A DNA stretch of 17,798 nucleotides. Source: Roseiarcus sp035656495 (GTDB taxonomy: Bacteria > Pseudomonadota > Alphaproteobacteria > Rhizobiales > Beijerinckiaceae). The position numbers were made by a program, and so were the translations under genes. The stretch covers positions 1 to 17,798 of the forward strand of contig DASRSL010000052.1 in assembly GCA_035656495.1 (NCBI GenBank). Reading direction: 5' to 3'. Below, one piece after another: positions 7,422 to 13,685 of this stretch. The notes beneath the pieces were generated by a model. The model ran no database searches. It had not been told where the DNA came from and worked only from the letters and a program-made list of their open reading frames with translations. Each line of letters starts with the position of its first letter. The first letter of the stretch is position 1.

Positions 7422-7765
7422 CGGAGGCCAATCAGGACGGCCGTCATCCCGAACGCCGCCGCAAACCAGACGAGAAAAGCCGCCATGGCCGCGGCAAGAG
7501 ACGACATCCTGAATTTGTGGAGGAGAACGCACACTGTCCAGCTGTAGGCCGCCAGCGCCAAGGCGCCGAGGATCATCGACCGGGCATCGACGGCGACGAA
7601 GTCGGCGCCTTGCTTCGACAGGGCGATGAGGAGTGTCGCCAGCGCGATCGAGGGGGCCGCGCCGAACAGGCCCGCGAAGGTCTTCGGGCGAAAGGCGTCG
7701 CCAAGCGCGGCGAAGGCCGAGACGGCGATCCCGCCGACAAGGAACCGCAAGAGATAATCGAGCAT
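7418..7765 (-). CDS. DUF3147-like small membrane protein (first of pair)
   Basis: A 115-residue protein that is almost entirely hydrophobic, with about four membrane segments: LLRFLVGGIAVSAFAALG, FGAAPSIALATLLIAL, SMILGALALAAYSWTVCVLL and LAAAMAAFLVWFAAAFGMTA. Conserved-looking polar spots are FRPKTFAGLFGAAP and VDARSM. I assign it to the DUF3147 group with moderate confidence; its role is unknown. The start at ATG 7765 (MLDYLLRF) follows GGGAAG closely; an ATG seven codons earlier adds MYREGKT and is less likely. Its last codons overlap the start of the second paralogue (7421), so the two are translated together. Confidence 0.8.
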   Translation of the reverse strand: MLDYLLRFLVGGIAVSAFAALGDAFRPKTFAGLFGAAPSIALATLLIALSKQGADFVAVDARSMILGALALAAYSWTVCVLLHKFRMSSLAAAMAAFLVWFAAAFGMTAVLIGLR

Positions 7766-7821
7766 CGTCTTCCCTTCCCTATACATTTCGGAAAGACCAA
7801 CGGTTCCCCGAGCAGCGCTGC

Positions 7822-7892
7822 CTCCATCGCCCCACTCGCGGGGAGAAGGAGGCGCGACCCGCGGACTTGATCCCGAGGGCCGGATGAGGGTG
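7822..7892. repeat. Dispersed intergenic hairpin repeat, partial copy
   Basis: CGCCCCACTCGCGGGGAGAA (7829-7848) forms a CCCC/GGGG hairpin, and GGGCCGGATGAGGG (7877-7890) follows after about 28 nt. The combination of a CTCCCC-GC-GGGGAG hairpin near CCCTCATCCGGCCC is a familiar dispersed intergenic element in Hyphomicrobiales chromosomes. That identification is from general knowledge; here it is one copy with imperfect arms. It lies between the divergently transcribed DUF3147 and aminotransferase genes and may contribute a structured RNA end. Confidence 0.5.
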
Positions 7893-7941
7893 GAAGTCGA
7901 AAATTACGGAAAAAGCCTTCCCGGCCTTCAAGGTTGAGGGC

Positions 7942-7961
7942 AATATTAAACGTCTAATATT
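7942..7961. promoter_or_regulatory. AT-rich near-perfect palindrome upstream of ilvE
   Basis: AATATTAAACGTCTAATATT reads the same on both strands at 18 of 20 positions: 7-bp arms AATATTA/TAATATT around AACGTC. It stands out sharply from GC-rich surroundings and lies 135 nt before the aminotransferase start. The right arm contains TAATAT (7955-7960), a possible -10 element, with TTGAGG (7934-7939) 15 nt before it, which is short for a -35. A transcription-factor operator overlapping a promoter is the simplest reading; the regulator is unknown. Confidence 0.5.
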
Positions 7962-8096
7962 TGTGTTTATCTGCTCCGCCTGAAAAATTGCAGTCGAGCA
8001 CCTTGGGCCCCGGGCGGCTTTCCGCCCTCGCGCCAGTGGCGCCGGCCTCGGCGGCGGTCTAAAGATGCCGGGATCGTCTTCGAGGATGCAAAGCCG

Positions 8097-9191
8097 ATGA
8101 ACGACGGGCATGGTCACGCTTTCACCCGCCGCCCCCATCCCGCGCCGGTCGCCGCGCACGTCCGCGCGTCGATGCTGGAGGACCCGGGCTTTGGCCGAAT
8201 CTTCACCGACCACATGGCGACCATCCGCTGGACCAAGGACCGCGGATGGCACGACGCGGAAATCCGCGCCCGCGAGCCGTTCGTGCTCGATCCGGCGAGC
8301 GCCGTGCTGCACTACGCGCAGGAGATCTTCGAGGGCCTCAAGGCCTACCGCCTGAGCGACGGCGGCGTCGCCCTGTTCCGACCCGAGCAGAACGCGCGCC
8401 GCTTCCAGGCCTCGGCCGAGCGCCTGGCGATGCCCGCCCTGCCCGAGGTTTCGTTCCTACGCGCAATCGAGGAGCTGGTGAAGATCGACGTCGAGTGGGT
8501 GCCGGCCGGCGACGGCAGCCTCTATCTCCGCCCGTTCATGTTCGCCAACGAAGCCTTCCTCGGCGTCCGCCCGGCTTCGGACTATCGGTTCGTGGTGATC
8601 GCCTCGCCGGTCGGGGCCTATTTCAAGGGCGGCAAGAAGGCGGTCAGCGTCTGGCTGTCCGCCGACTACACCCGCGCCGCGCCCGGCGGGACCGGCGCCG
8701 CCAAATGCGGCGGCAATTACGCGGCGAGTCTCGCGGCCCAGGCCGAAGCGATCGGCCACGGCTGCGACCAGGTGGTGTTTCTCGACGCCGCCGAACGCCG
8801 CTGGGTCGAGGAGCTCGGCGGCATGAACGTGTTCTTCGTCTTCGACGACGGCTCGATGCTGACGCCGCCGCTCAACGGCGCCATTCTGCCGGGCGTCACC
8901 CGCGACTCGATCATTGCGCTCGCCCGCGGCGAAGGGAAGACCGTGCGCGAGGAACGCTATGCCTACGAAGACTGGCGGGCGGATGCGGCAAGCGGGAAAC
9001 TGCGCGAATGCTTCGCCTGCGGCACGGCGGCGGTCGTCACCCCGATCGGCGAGATCAAATCCACCGACGGCGGCTTCGTCATCGGCAACGGCGGAGGCGG
9101 CCAGATCGCCGAAAGCTTGCGGGCGAAGCTCGTCGGCATCCAGCGTGGTGCGATCGCCGACGAATACGGCTGGGTCCGCCGGGTGATCTGA
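8097..9191 (+). CDS. ilvE: Branched-chain amino acid aminotransferase
   Basis: Encodes a 364-residue PLP enzyme (EC 2.6.1.42) that exchanges the amino group between glutamate and the keto acids of Leu, Ile and Val, the last step of their synthesis. The fold-type IV features are clear: ALHYAQ-type segment VLHYAQEIFEGLKAYR (70-85), Lys203 in GTGAAKCGGNYAAS as the PLP Schiff base, Glu239 in VEELGGMNVFFVF for the pyridine nitrogen, and CGTAAVVTPIG for the phosphate. Length and the N-terminal GFGRIFTDHM block match the long BCAT (type II, eukaryote-like) group rather than the 300-residue E. coli IlvE type. The ATG at 8097 has GAGGA about 10 nt upstream. Probably a single-gene unit under the palindrome region upstream. 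Confidence 0.95.
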   Translation: MNDGHGHAFTRRPHPAPVAAHVRASMLEDPGFGRIFTDHMATIRWTKDRGWHDAEIRAREPFVLDPASAVLHYAQEIFEGLKAYRLSDGGVALFRPEQNARRFQASAERLAMPALPEVSFLRAIEELVKIDVEWVPAGDGSLYLRPFMFANEAFLGVRPASDYRFVVIASPVGAYFKGGKKAVSVWLSADYTRAAPGGTGAAKCGGNYAASLAAQAEAIGHGCDQVVFLDAAERRWVEELGGMNVFFVFDDGSMLTPPLNGAILPGVTRDSIIALARGEGKTVREERYAYEDWRADAASGKLRECFACGTAAVVTPIGEIKSTDGGFVIGNGGGGQIAESLRAKLVGIQRGAIADEYGWVRRVI

Positions 9192-9229
9192 ACTGGTTGA
9201 GCCGGCTCGGTGCGGGCTCCGCGCCTTCC

Positions 9230-9600
9230 TCACCCGTGCATGTATGAGCCCGGCGCGTCGGCGAGCGGCTGGTATCCCTTCTCGGGCGTGCCGAGCGACG
9301 GCGGATCGACCTCCTTGCTCGAGCCGGCCTCCCTGAGCCATTCCCATGCTGGCCGCCACGACCCTTCCGAGTGCGGCGCCGCGCAGGAGGACTATAGCCG
9401 CCCTGCTTCGCCATCTTGTCGAGGATCACCTAGTTCAGCCACGGGATGTCGCTCGGCGATAAGACAAGCGCGCGCGTCATGAATCCGATCTCGGCCTCGC
9501 GGTCGCGCACGAGACCGGGCACGTTGCTCGTCGCCTCCCGCCACAGGCCTCGGTCGAGAGGGCGGGAACCGTCAGCGGCATTGATCCGCGTCAGCCGAGG
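9230..9600 (-). pseudogene. Decayed gene of unknown family, stop plus frameshift
   Basis: On the minus strand one frame reads RLTRINAADGSRPLDRGLW, REATSNVPGLVRDREAEIGF and MTRALVLSPSDIPWLN, then hits TAG at 9432-9430. After the TAG the same frame continues VILDKMAKQGGY. The coding-like signal then moves to another frame: APHSEGSWRPAWEWLREAG, SSKEVDPPSLGTPEKGYQPL, ADAPGSYMHG and TGA at 9232-9230. The shift lies between about 9395 and 9360 and equals a net one-base loss. The two halves have natural amino acid usage, unlike shadow frames. I do not recognise the family. The first frame is open up to 9723, but the true start is not visible. Sequencing error is an alternative to real decay. Confidence 0.5.
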
Positions 9601-9829
9601 GGCTCTGCACGCCGACAGCGCCTCGCCGGTTGCCTCGGAACGGGGACGCCCGCCGCCATTTGGCCGGCAAGTCGACGCCGCATGGCCAAACAGAAGTCGG
9701 CCGGAGGCGCTCGCCGGAGTCGGTTAGCCTAAGTAGAATCCCGCATTGCGCTCGCTGTCGTGATCTGAACATTGATCTCTCAGTGAACCCAGTTTGAACG
9801 CTCACAATTGATTCGGCCGAGACGCTCTT
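9601..9829. other. Intergenic stretch upstream of the zinc-ribbon gene
   Basis: Holds the unclear upstream end of the decayed minus-strand gene and, from about 9735, a less GC-rich stretch leading to the zinc-ribbon gene. TTGAAC at 9794-9799 could be a -35 element, but no matching -10 is seen. No RNA gene or repeat is recognised. Confidence 0.3.
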
Positions 9830-10102
9830 ATGAGCTTTGAGGAAAAGCAGCTCATTCTGTGCGGCCGCTGCAGGCGTCCTGTTGAGCTTTCGGCCCCGTC
9901 CGGCCAGGCGACGATCGTTTCTTGCCCGACCTGCGGTCAGAGCGACACGCTCGAGGAGGCCCGACGGGAAGCCGCCCAACACACCGCGCACCGGGTCCTG
10001 TCGGCCATGCTGAGCGGCCTAAGGGCGAAGGACCAGCCGGAGCTCTATTTCCGCTTCGTTGAAAGCGGCGACCGTCAGGCGGACTCCCGTGGCGAAGCCT
10101 AG
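9830..10102 (+). CDS. Small zinc-ribbon protein of unknown function
   Basis: A 90-residue protein with two CxxC knuckles, Cys11/Cys14 (LCGRCRRP) and Cys32/Cys35 (SCPTCGQSD), spaced 17 residues apart, as in treble-clef or rubredoxin-like zinc ribbons. The second half (LEEARREAAQHTAHRVLSAM) is a predicted amphipathic helix, followed by a polar tail. Such small proteins often act as nucleic-acid or protein adaptors, but nothing here says which. The ATG at 9830 has only a weak upstream GAGACG. It stands alone, converging on the tRNA gene. The cysteine pattern and the helix argue for a real gene; function unknown. Confidence 0.65.
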   Translation: MSFEEKQLILCGRCRRPVELSAPSGQATIVSCPTCGQSDTLEEARREAAQHTAHRVLSAMLSGLRAKDQPELYFRFVESGDRQADSRGEA

Positions 10103-10140
10103 CTGGACTTTGCAAAAGTGGTCATAGGGACGACCGCTCA

Positions 10141-10155
10141 TCGCCGGAGAGGCGA
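10141..10155. terminator. Short stem-loop between zinc-ribbon gene and tRNA-Gly
   Basis: TCGCC (10141-10145), loop GGAGA, GGCGA (10151-10155) forms a perfect 5-bp stem in the 65-nt gap between a plus-strand gene and the 3' end of the minus-strand tRNA. It could work in both directions, but has no T-run on either side, so it is only a candidate. Confidence 0.3.
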
Positions 10156-10167
10156 AATTGAGTTGAT

Positions 10168-10241
10168 TGGAGCGGGTGAAGGGAATCGAACCCTCGTATT
10201 CAGCTTGGAAGGCTGCTGCTCTACCATTGAGCTACACCCGC
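10168..10241 (-). tRNA. tRNA-Gly (anticodon UCC)
   Basis: A complete 74-nt tRNA with encoded CCA. The acceptor arms GCGGGTG (10241-10235) and CACCCGC (10178-10172) pair fully, followed by T and CCA. The D arm reads GCTCAATGGTAGAGC, and the anticodon loop CTTCCAA gives anticodon TCC at 10209-10207, reading GGA and GGG glycine codons. The T arm reads GAGGGTTCGATTCCCTT. Nothing is inserted in or next to it and no integrase lies nearby, so it is not visibly used as an attachment site. No clear promoter is seen upstream. Confidence 0.97.
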
Positions 10242-10430
10242 GCCGGGCCGTCATGGCGCATGGCCGATGGAGCCGAGCTGGACCCGTTCATGGCAATCCG
10301 GAGCGGCGAAGTCAATGCGGGGCCCAGATCCCACAGCGAGGAATCCGGCGCAGCTTGGATAGATCGCTCCCACAAAAGCGCGCCGCCGGCCTGTCTCGCA
10401 CAGGCGGTCGCGATCGTCTCAGAACGGAAC

Positions 10431-10937
10431 CTATCTCTCCGGCGAAACGATGATCGCGATTTTGGCGTCCTTGACCCCGCTCAGCTGAATGTCGAGCGGG
10501 CGGGCGGGCAGGTCGAACCTCACGCTTTTGCGGGCCCCCTCGCACCCGACGGCGCCCGAGAATCCCTTGGGATGCAGGAATGCGCCGTTGTCGACCACGT
10601 CGACCCAGCCCGACGAAGCCAGGGTGACGAGGAAGGTTCCGGATTTCGCCGGGGCTGGAAGCGCGAAATGCCCGGCGAAGGACTGCGCCGATTTCGGCGC
10701 GCGTTCCGGGGCGTGCGCCAAACCAGCCTCGGAGAGCGGCGCGAGCTCGAGCGTGGCGGCGAGGTCATAGGCGAGGGCGCCGCCGTTGGCGATCGTGGGC
10801 TTGGCGGCTGCGGCGAGCGCCGCGCGCTCGCGCTCGATCGGCCACCTGAAGGCTGCGCAGCCTGACGGTTCTTCGGCCGCCGCGAGGACGGGCAGGGCCG
10901 CGACCAGCGCCGCGAGCCCGAACCCGGCGCGGCTCAC
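10431..10937 (-). CDS. Secreted protein of unknown function, coupled to ctpA
   Basis: A 168-residue protein with a clear Sec signal peptide (SRAGFGLAALVAALPVLAAA, likely cut before EEPSG near residue 22). The mature part is about 147 residues. It has two cysteines, Cys27 and Cys132, that could form a disulfide, and alternating hydrophobic stretches (GTFLVTLASSGWVDVVDNG, VRFDLPARPLDIQLSG, AKIAIIVSPE) suggesting a beta-sandwich. I recognise no catalytic motif. The GTG start at 10937 overlaps the upstream protease stop by 4 nt (GTGA), so the two are translated together, which hints at a periplasmic partner or substrate of the protease. Real gene: high confidence; function: unknown. Confidence 0.8.
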   Translation of the reverse strand: MSRAGFGLAALVAALPVLAAAEEPSGCAAFRWPIERERAALAAAAKPTIANGGALAYDLAATLELAPLSEAGLAHAPERAPKSAQSFAGHFALPAPAKSGTFLVTLASSGWVDVVDNGAFLHPKGFSGAVGCEGARKSVRFDLPARPLDIQLSGVKDAKIAIIVSPER

Positions 10938-12238
10938 TGCGAGGTGACCGTTGTGGCGGGCTTCTGCAGCGACGCGGGCTTTGCGCCGTGCAACAGGCTG
11001 ATCGCCGCCTGGAGCTGGGTGTCCTTGTCCTTGTTGGGCGGCACGTACGCGTCCGAACCCTTTTCCTCTTCCGATCCGTTCTTGAGATGGCCGAACAGCG
11101 AGGCTTCGCCGAGGCTCGACACCTTACCCTTGAGGTCGGCGGGAATTTTCTCGAGCACAGTGATGTCGGGGTCGATGCCCGTAGCCTGAATGGAGCGGTC
11201 GGACGGAGTGTAGTAGCGCGCGGTCGTCAGCTTCAAGGCGCCATTCTCGCCGAGCGGCAGGATCGTTTGCACCGAGCCCTTGCCGAAGGAGCGCGTGCCG
11301 ATGAGCGTCGCGCGCCGGAGGTCCTGAAGCGCGCCCGAGACGATTTCGGAGGCCGAGGCGGAGCCGCCGTTGATCAGGACGACCAGCGGCTTGCCTTGCG
11401 AAAGATTCACCCCGGGGCGGGCGCTGTAGCGCTGTTGCTGATCGGCATTGCGCCCACGGGTCGAGACGATCTCGCCGCTATCGACGAAGGCGTTTGTGAT
11501 CTCCACCGCTTGGTTGAGCAGGCCGCCGGGATTATTGCGCAGGTCGAGGATGTAGCCCTTGATCTTCGCCGAGCCGGGATCCGCGCGGAAATGGTCGAAG
11601 GCCTTCCGCACTCCGTCGTAGGCTTCCTGGTTGAACTGGGTGATCCGGATGTAGCCGATGTCTCCGCCCTCGACGTGGGAACGGACCGACTGCACGTGGA
11701 TGATCTCGCGGACGATCGTGTATTCCTTGGAATCCTTGTTGGCGCCGCGCTCGATCAGCAGCCGCACGCTCGACTTGGCCGGACCGCGCATCTTGTCGAC
11801 CGCTTCCTTCAGCGTCATTCCCTTGACCGCCGTGTCGTCGATGCCGGTGACCAGATCGCCCGACATCAGGCCAGCGCGCGCGGCCGGGGTGTCATCGATC
11901 GGGCTGACGACCTTGACCAGACCGTCCTCCATCATCACCTCGAGTCCGAGGCCGCCGAACTCCTCGCCCTTCATGCTTTTCTGGAAGTCCTCGAGCGCCT
12001 TCGGATCGAAATAGGTCGAATGCGGATCGAGCGAAGCGAGCATTCCGTCGATCGCGCCCCGGATCAATTTGTCGTCGTTCGGCTTCTCCGCGTAGTTGTC
12101 GCGGACCTTGTTGAACACGTCGGCGAACAGCGCGACGCCGGTGTTGGCGCCGGCGGCGCGGAGCGCGCCTTCGGACGCGCCCGCAACCGCGACGCCGGCT
12201 AGGATTCCGACCGCGAAGTAGGTGAGACCTTTCTTCAT
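10934..12238 (-). CDS. ctpA: S41 carboxy-terminal processing protease, second of tandem pair
   Basis: A 434-residue periplasmic Ser/Lys protease that trims or degrades envelope proteins, such as peptidoglycan hydrolases, from their C-termini. The N-terminal signal/anchor is MKKGLTYFAVGILAGVAVAG; a helical region with DGMLASLDPHSTYFDP follows. The PDZ domain spans about 93-175 (GLGLEVMMEDG, DTPAARAGLMSGD). The S41 core contains YIRITQF, YILDLRNNPGGLL, the nucleophile Ser295 in GGSASASEI and base Lys320 in SFGKGSVQT, exactly 25 residues apart as in the family. The frame is open 38 codons upstream, but those overlap the previous gene; ATG 12238 starts the signal sequence and has GAGGA about 13 nt before it. 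It follows its close paralogue after 37 nt. Confidence 0.94.
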   Translation of the reverse strand: MKKGLTYFAVGILAGVAVAGASEGALRAAGANTGVALFADVFNKVRDNYAEKPNDDKLIRGAIDGMLASLDPHSTYFDPKALEDFQKSMKGEEFGGLGLEVMMEDGLVKVVSPIDDTPAARAGLMSGDLVTGIDDTAVKGMTLKEAVDKMRGPAKSSVRLLIERGANKDSKEYTIVREIIHVQSVRSHVEGGDIGYIRITQFNQEAYDGVRKAFDHFRADPGSAKIKGYILDLRNNPGGLLNQAVEITNAFVDSGEIVSTRGRNADQQQRYSARPGVNLSQGKPLVVLINGGSASASEIVSGALQDLRRATLIGTRSFGKGSVQTILPLGENGALKLTTARYYTPSDRSIQATGIDPDITVLEKIPADLKGKVSSLGEASLFGHLKNGSEEEKGSDAYVPPNKDKDTQLQAAISLLHGAKPASLQKPATTVTSQ

Positions 12239-12275
12239 GAAATGCAGCCGTTCCTCGAAGTCGGTTTTGACGGTG

Positions 12276-13685
12276 TCAGTTGGGCTTGCCGGCGCCGGAC
12301 GGCGCGGACGGCGCAGGCGCGTCGGGCTTGGCTGCTGCGGCTTTGACCGCATCCGGCTTCGGCGCCGTGTCCGCCTTCGCCGCCGTCGTCTCGACGGGCT
12401 TCACCCCGTGCTCCAGGAGATTCATGGCGGCCGTTAGCTGCTTGTCGCCTTTCTCGTCCGGCGGCACATAGGCCTGCGAGGCCGAGGTGTCCTCCTGGCC
12501 GTTCGCCAGATGTCCCTTGAGCGACGCTTCGCCCTTCATGTCGTCTTTGCCTTTGAGATCGTCAGGCACGTCCTCGAGGACCTTGTAGTCCGGATCGATG
12601 CCTTTAGCCTGGATCGAGCGTCCCGACGGCGTGTAATAGCGCGCCGTGGTCAGTCGAAGCGCCCCCTCCTGTCCGAGCGGCATGATGGTTTGCACCGAAC
12701 CCTTGCCGAACGAGCGGGTGCCGATGAGCGTGGCGCGCTTGTGATCTTGCAGCGCGCCGGCGACGATCTCGGACGCCGACGCCGAGCCGCCGTTGATGAG
12801 GACGACGAGCGGCTTGCCGCCCGACAGGTCGCCGCCAGGGTGAGCGTCGAATCGCTGGGTCTCGTCAGGCGTGCGTCCGCGGGTCGAGACGATTTCGCCC
12901 CGGTCGACGAAAGAATTGACGACGTCGATCGACTGGTCGAGCAGCCCGCCGGGATTGTTGCGCAAGTCGAGGATGTAGCCTTTGAACTTGTCGCCTGGAA
13001 CTTCGCTCTTCAGCTTTTGCATCGCCGCCTTCAGGCCGTCCGCCGTCTGCTCGGTGAACTGGGTGACTCGGATGTAGCCGACGTCGCCGTCCTCGACGTG
13101 CGAGCGCACCGACTGGACCCTGATGAGATCCCGCATGATCGTGAAGTCCTTGACCTCCTTCTTCGGTCCGCGGACGACTTTCAGCTTGACCGATGAATTG
13201 ATCGCGCCGCGCATCTTCTCCACCGCCTGATCGAGCGTGAGACCCTGCGTCTGCGTGTCGTCGATGGCGGTGATGACGTCGCCCGAAAGGATCCCGGCCT
13301 TGGCGGCTGGAGTGTCGTCGATCGGCGTCACGACCTTGATGAGCCCGTCCTCCTGGGTCACCTCGATGCCAAGGCCGCCGAACTCGCCCTTCGTCTGGAC
13401 CTGCATGTCCTTGAACGCCCTGGCGTCCATATAGCTCGAATGCGGGTCGAGCGAGGCGAGCATGCCATTGATGGCCGCTTCGATCAGCTTGGCGTCATCA
13501 GGCCTCTCGACGTAGTCGTTGCGGATCTTGTCGAACACGTCGCCGAACAAGTTGAGCTGGCGATAGGTGTCCGCCGCTGCGGCGTAGGCGGCCGGACTGA
13601 TATACGAAAGCGCCTGCGGCGCCGCGACCGTCGCGGCGGTTCCCAGAACGACGCCCAAACCCAAGTACCCTGCTGTCCGATTCAT
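12276..13685 (-). CDS. ctpA: S41 carboxy-terminal processing protease, first of tandem pair
   Basis: A 469-residue periplasmic Ser/Lys protease. The N-terminus (TAGYLGLGVVLGTAATVAA) is a signal or anchor. Then come NGMLASLDPHSSYMDA, a PDZ domain at about 100-178 (GLGIEVTQEDG, DTPAAKAGILSGD), and the protease core with YILDLRNNPGGLL, Ser303 in GGSASASEI and Lys328 in SFGKGSVQT. It is very similar to the next gene throughout the PDZ and protease parts. It differs in a long Ala/Pro/Lys-rich C-terminal tail (about 40 residues, AKPDAPAPSAPSGAGKPN at the end). The open frame extends to 14954, but that overlaps the envC-like gene in another frame. ATG 13685 overlaps the envC-like stop by 4 nt, so this copy keeps the usual envC-ctpA arrangement and is the likely ancestral one. 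Confidence 0.95.
   Translation of the reverse strand: MNRTAGYLGLGVVLGTAATVAAPQALSYISPAAYAAAADTYRQLNLFGDVFDKIRNDYVERPDDAKLIEAAINGMLASLDPHSSYMDARAFKDMQVQTKGEFGGLGIEVTQEDGLIKVVTPIDDTPAAKAGILSGDVITAIDDTQTQGLTLDQAVEKMRGAINSSVKLKVVRGPKKEVKDFTIMRDLIRVQSVRSHVEDGDVGYIRVTQFTEQTADGLKAAMQKLKSEVPGDKFKGYILDLRNNPGGLLDQSIDVVNSFVDRGEIVSTRGRTPDETQRFDAHPGGDLSGGKPLVVLINGGSASASEIVAGALQDHKRATLIGTRSFGKGSVQTIMPLGQEGALRLTTARYYTPSGRSIQAKGIDPDYKVLEDVPDDLKGKDDMKGEASLKGHLANGQEDTSASQAYVPPDEKGDKQLTAAMNLLEHGVKPVETTAAKADTAPKPDAVKAAAAKPDAPAPSAPSGAGKPN

Noticed and set aside
9572..9991. 139-codon minus-strand frame crossing the zinc-ribbon gene
   Set aside because: It overlaps the cysteine-motif protein and the decayed gene region, and shows no family pattern.
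10168..10241. tRNA-Gly as an integration site for a mobile element
   Set aside because: No integrase, direct repeat of the tRNA end, or cargo genes are visible on either side.
10988..12202. 404-codon plus-strand frame opposite the second ctpA
   Set aside because: Shadow of a protease with intact catalytic residues; no motif of its own.
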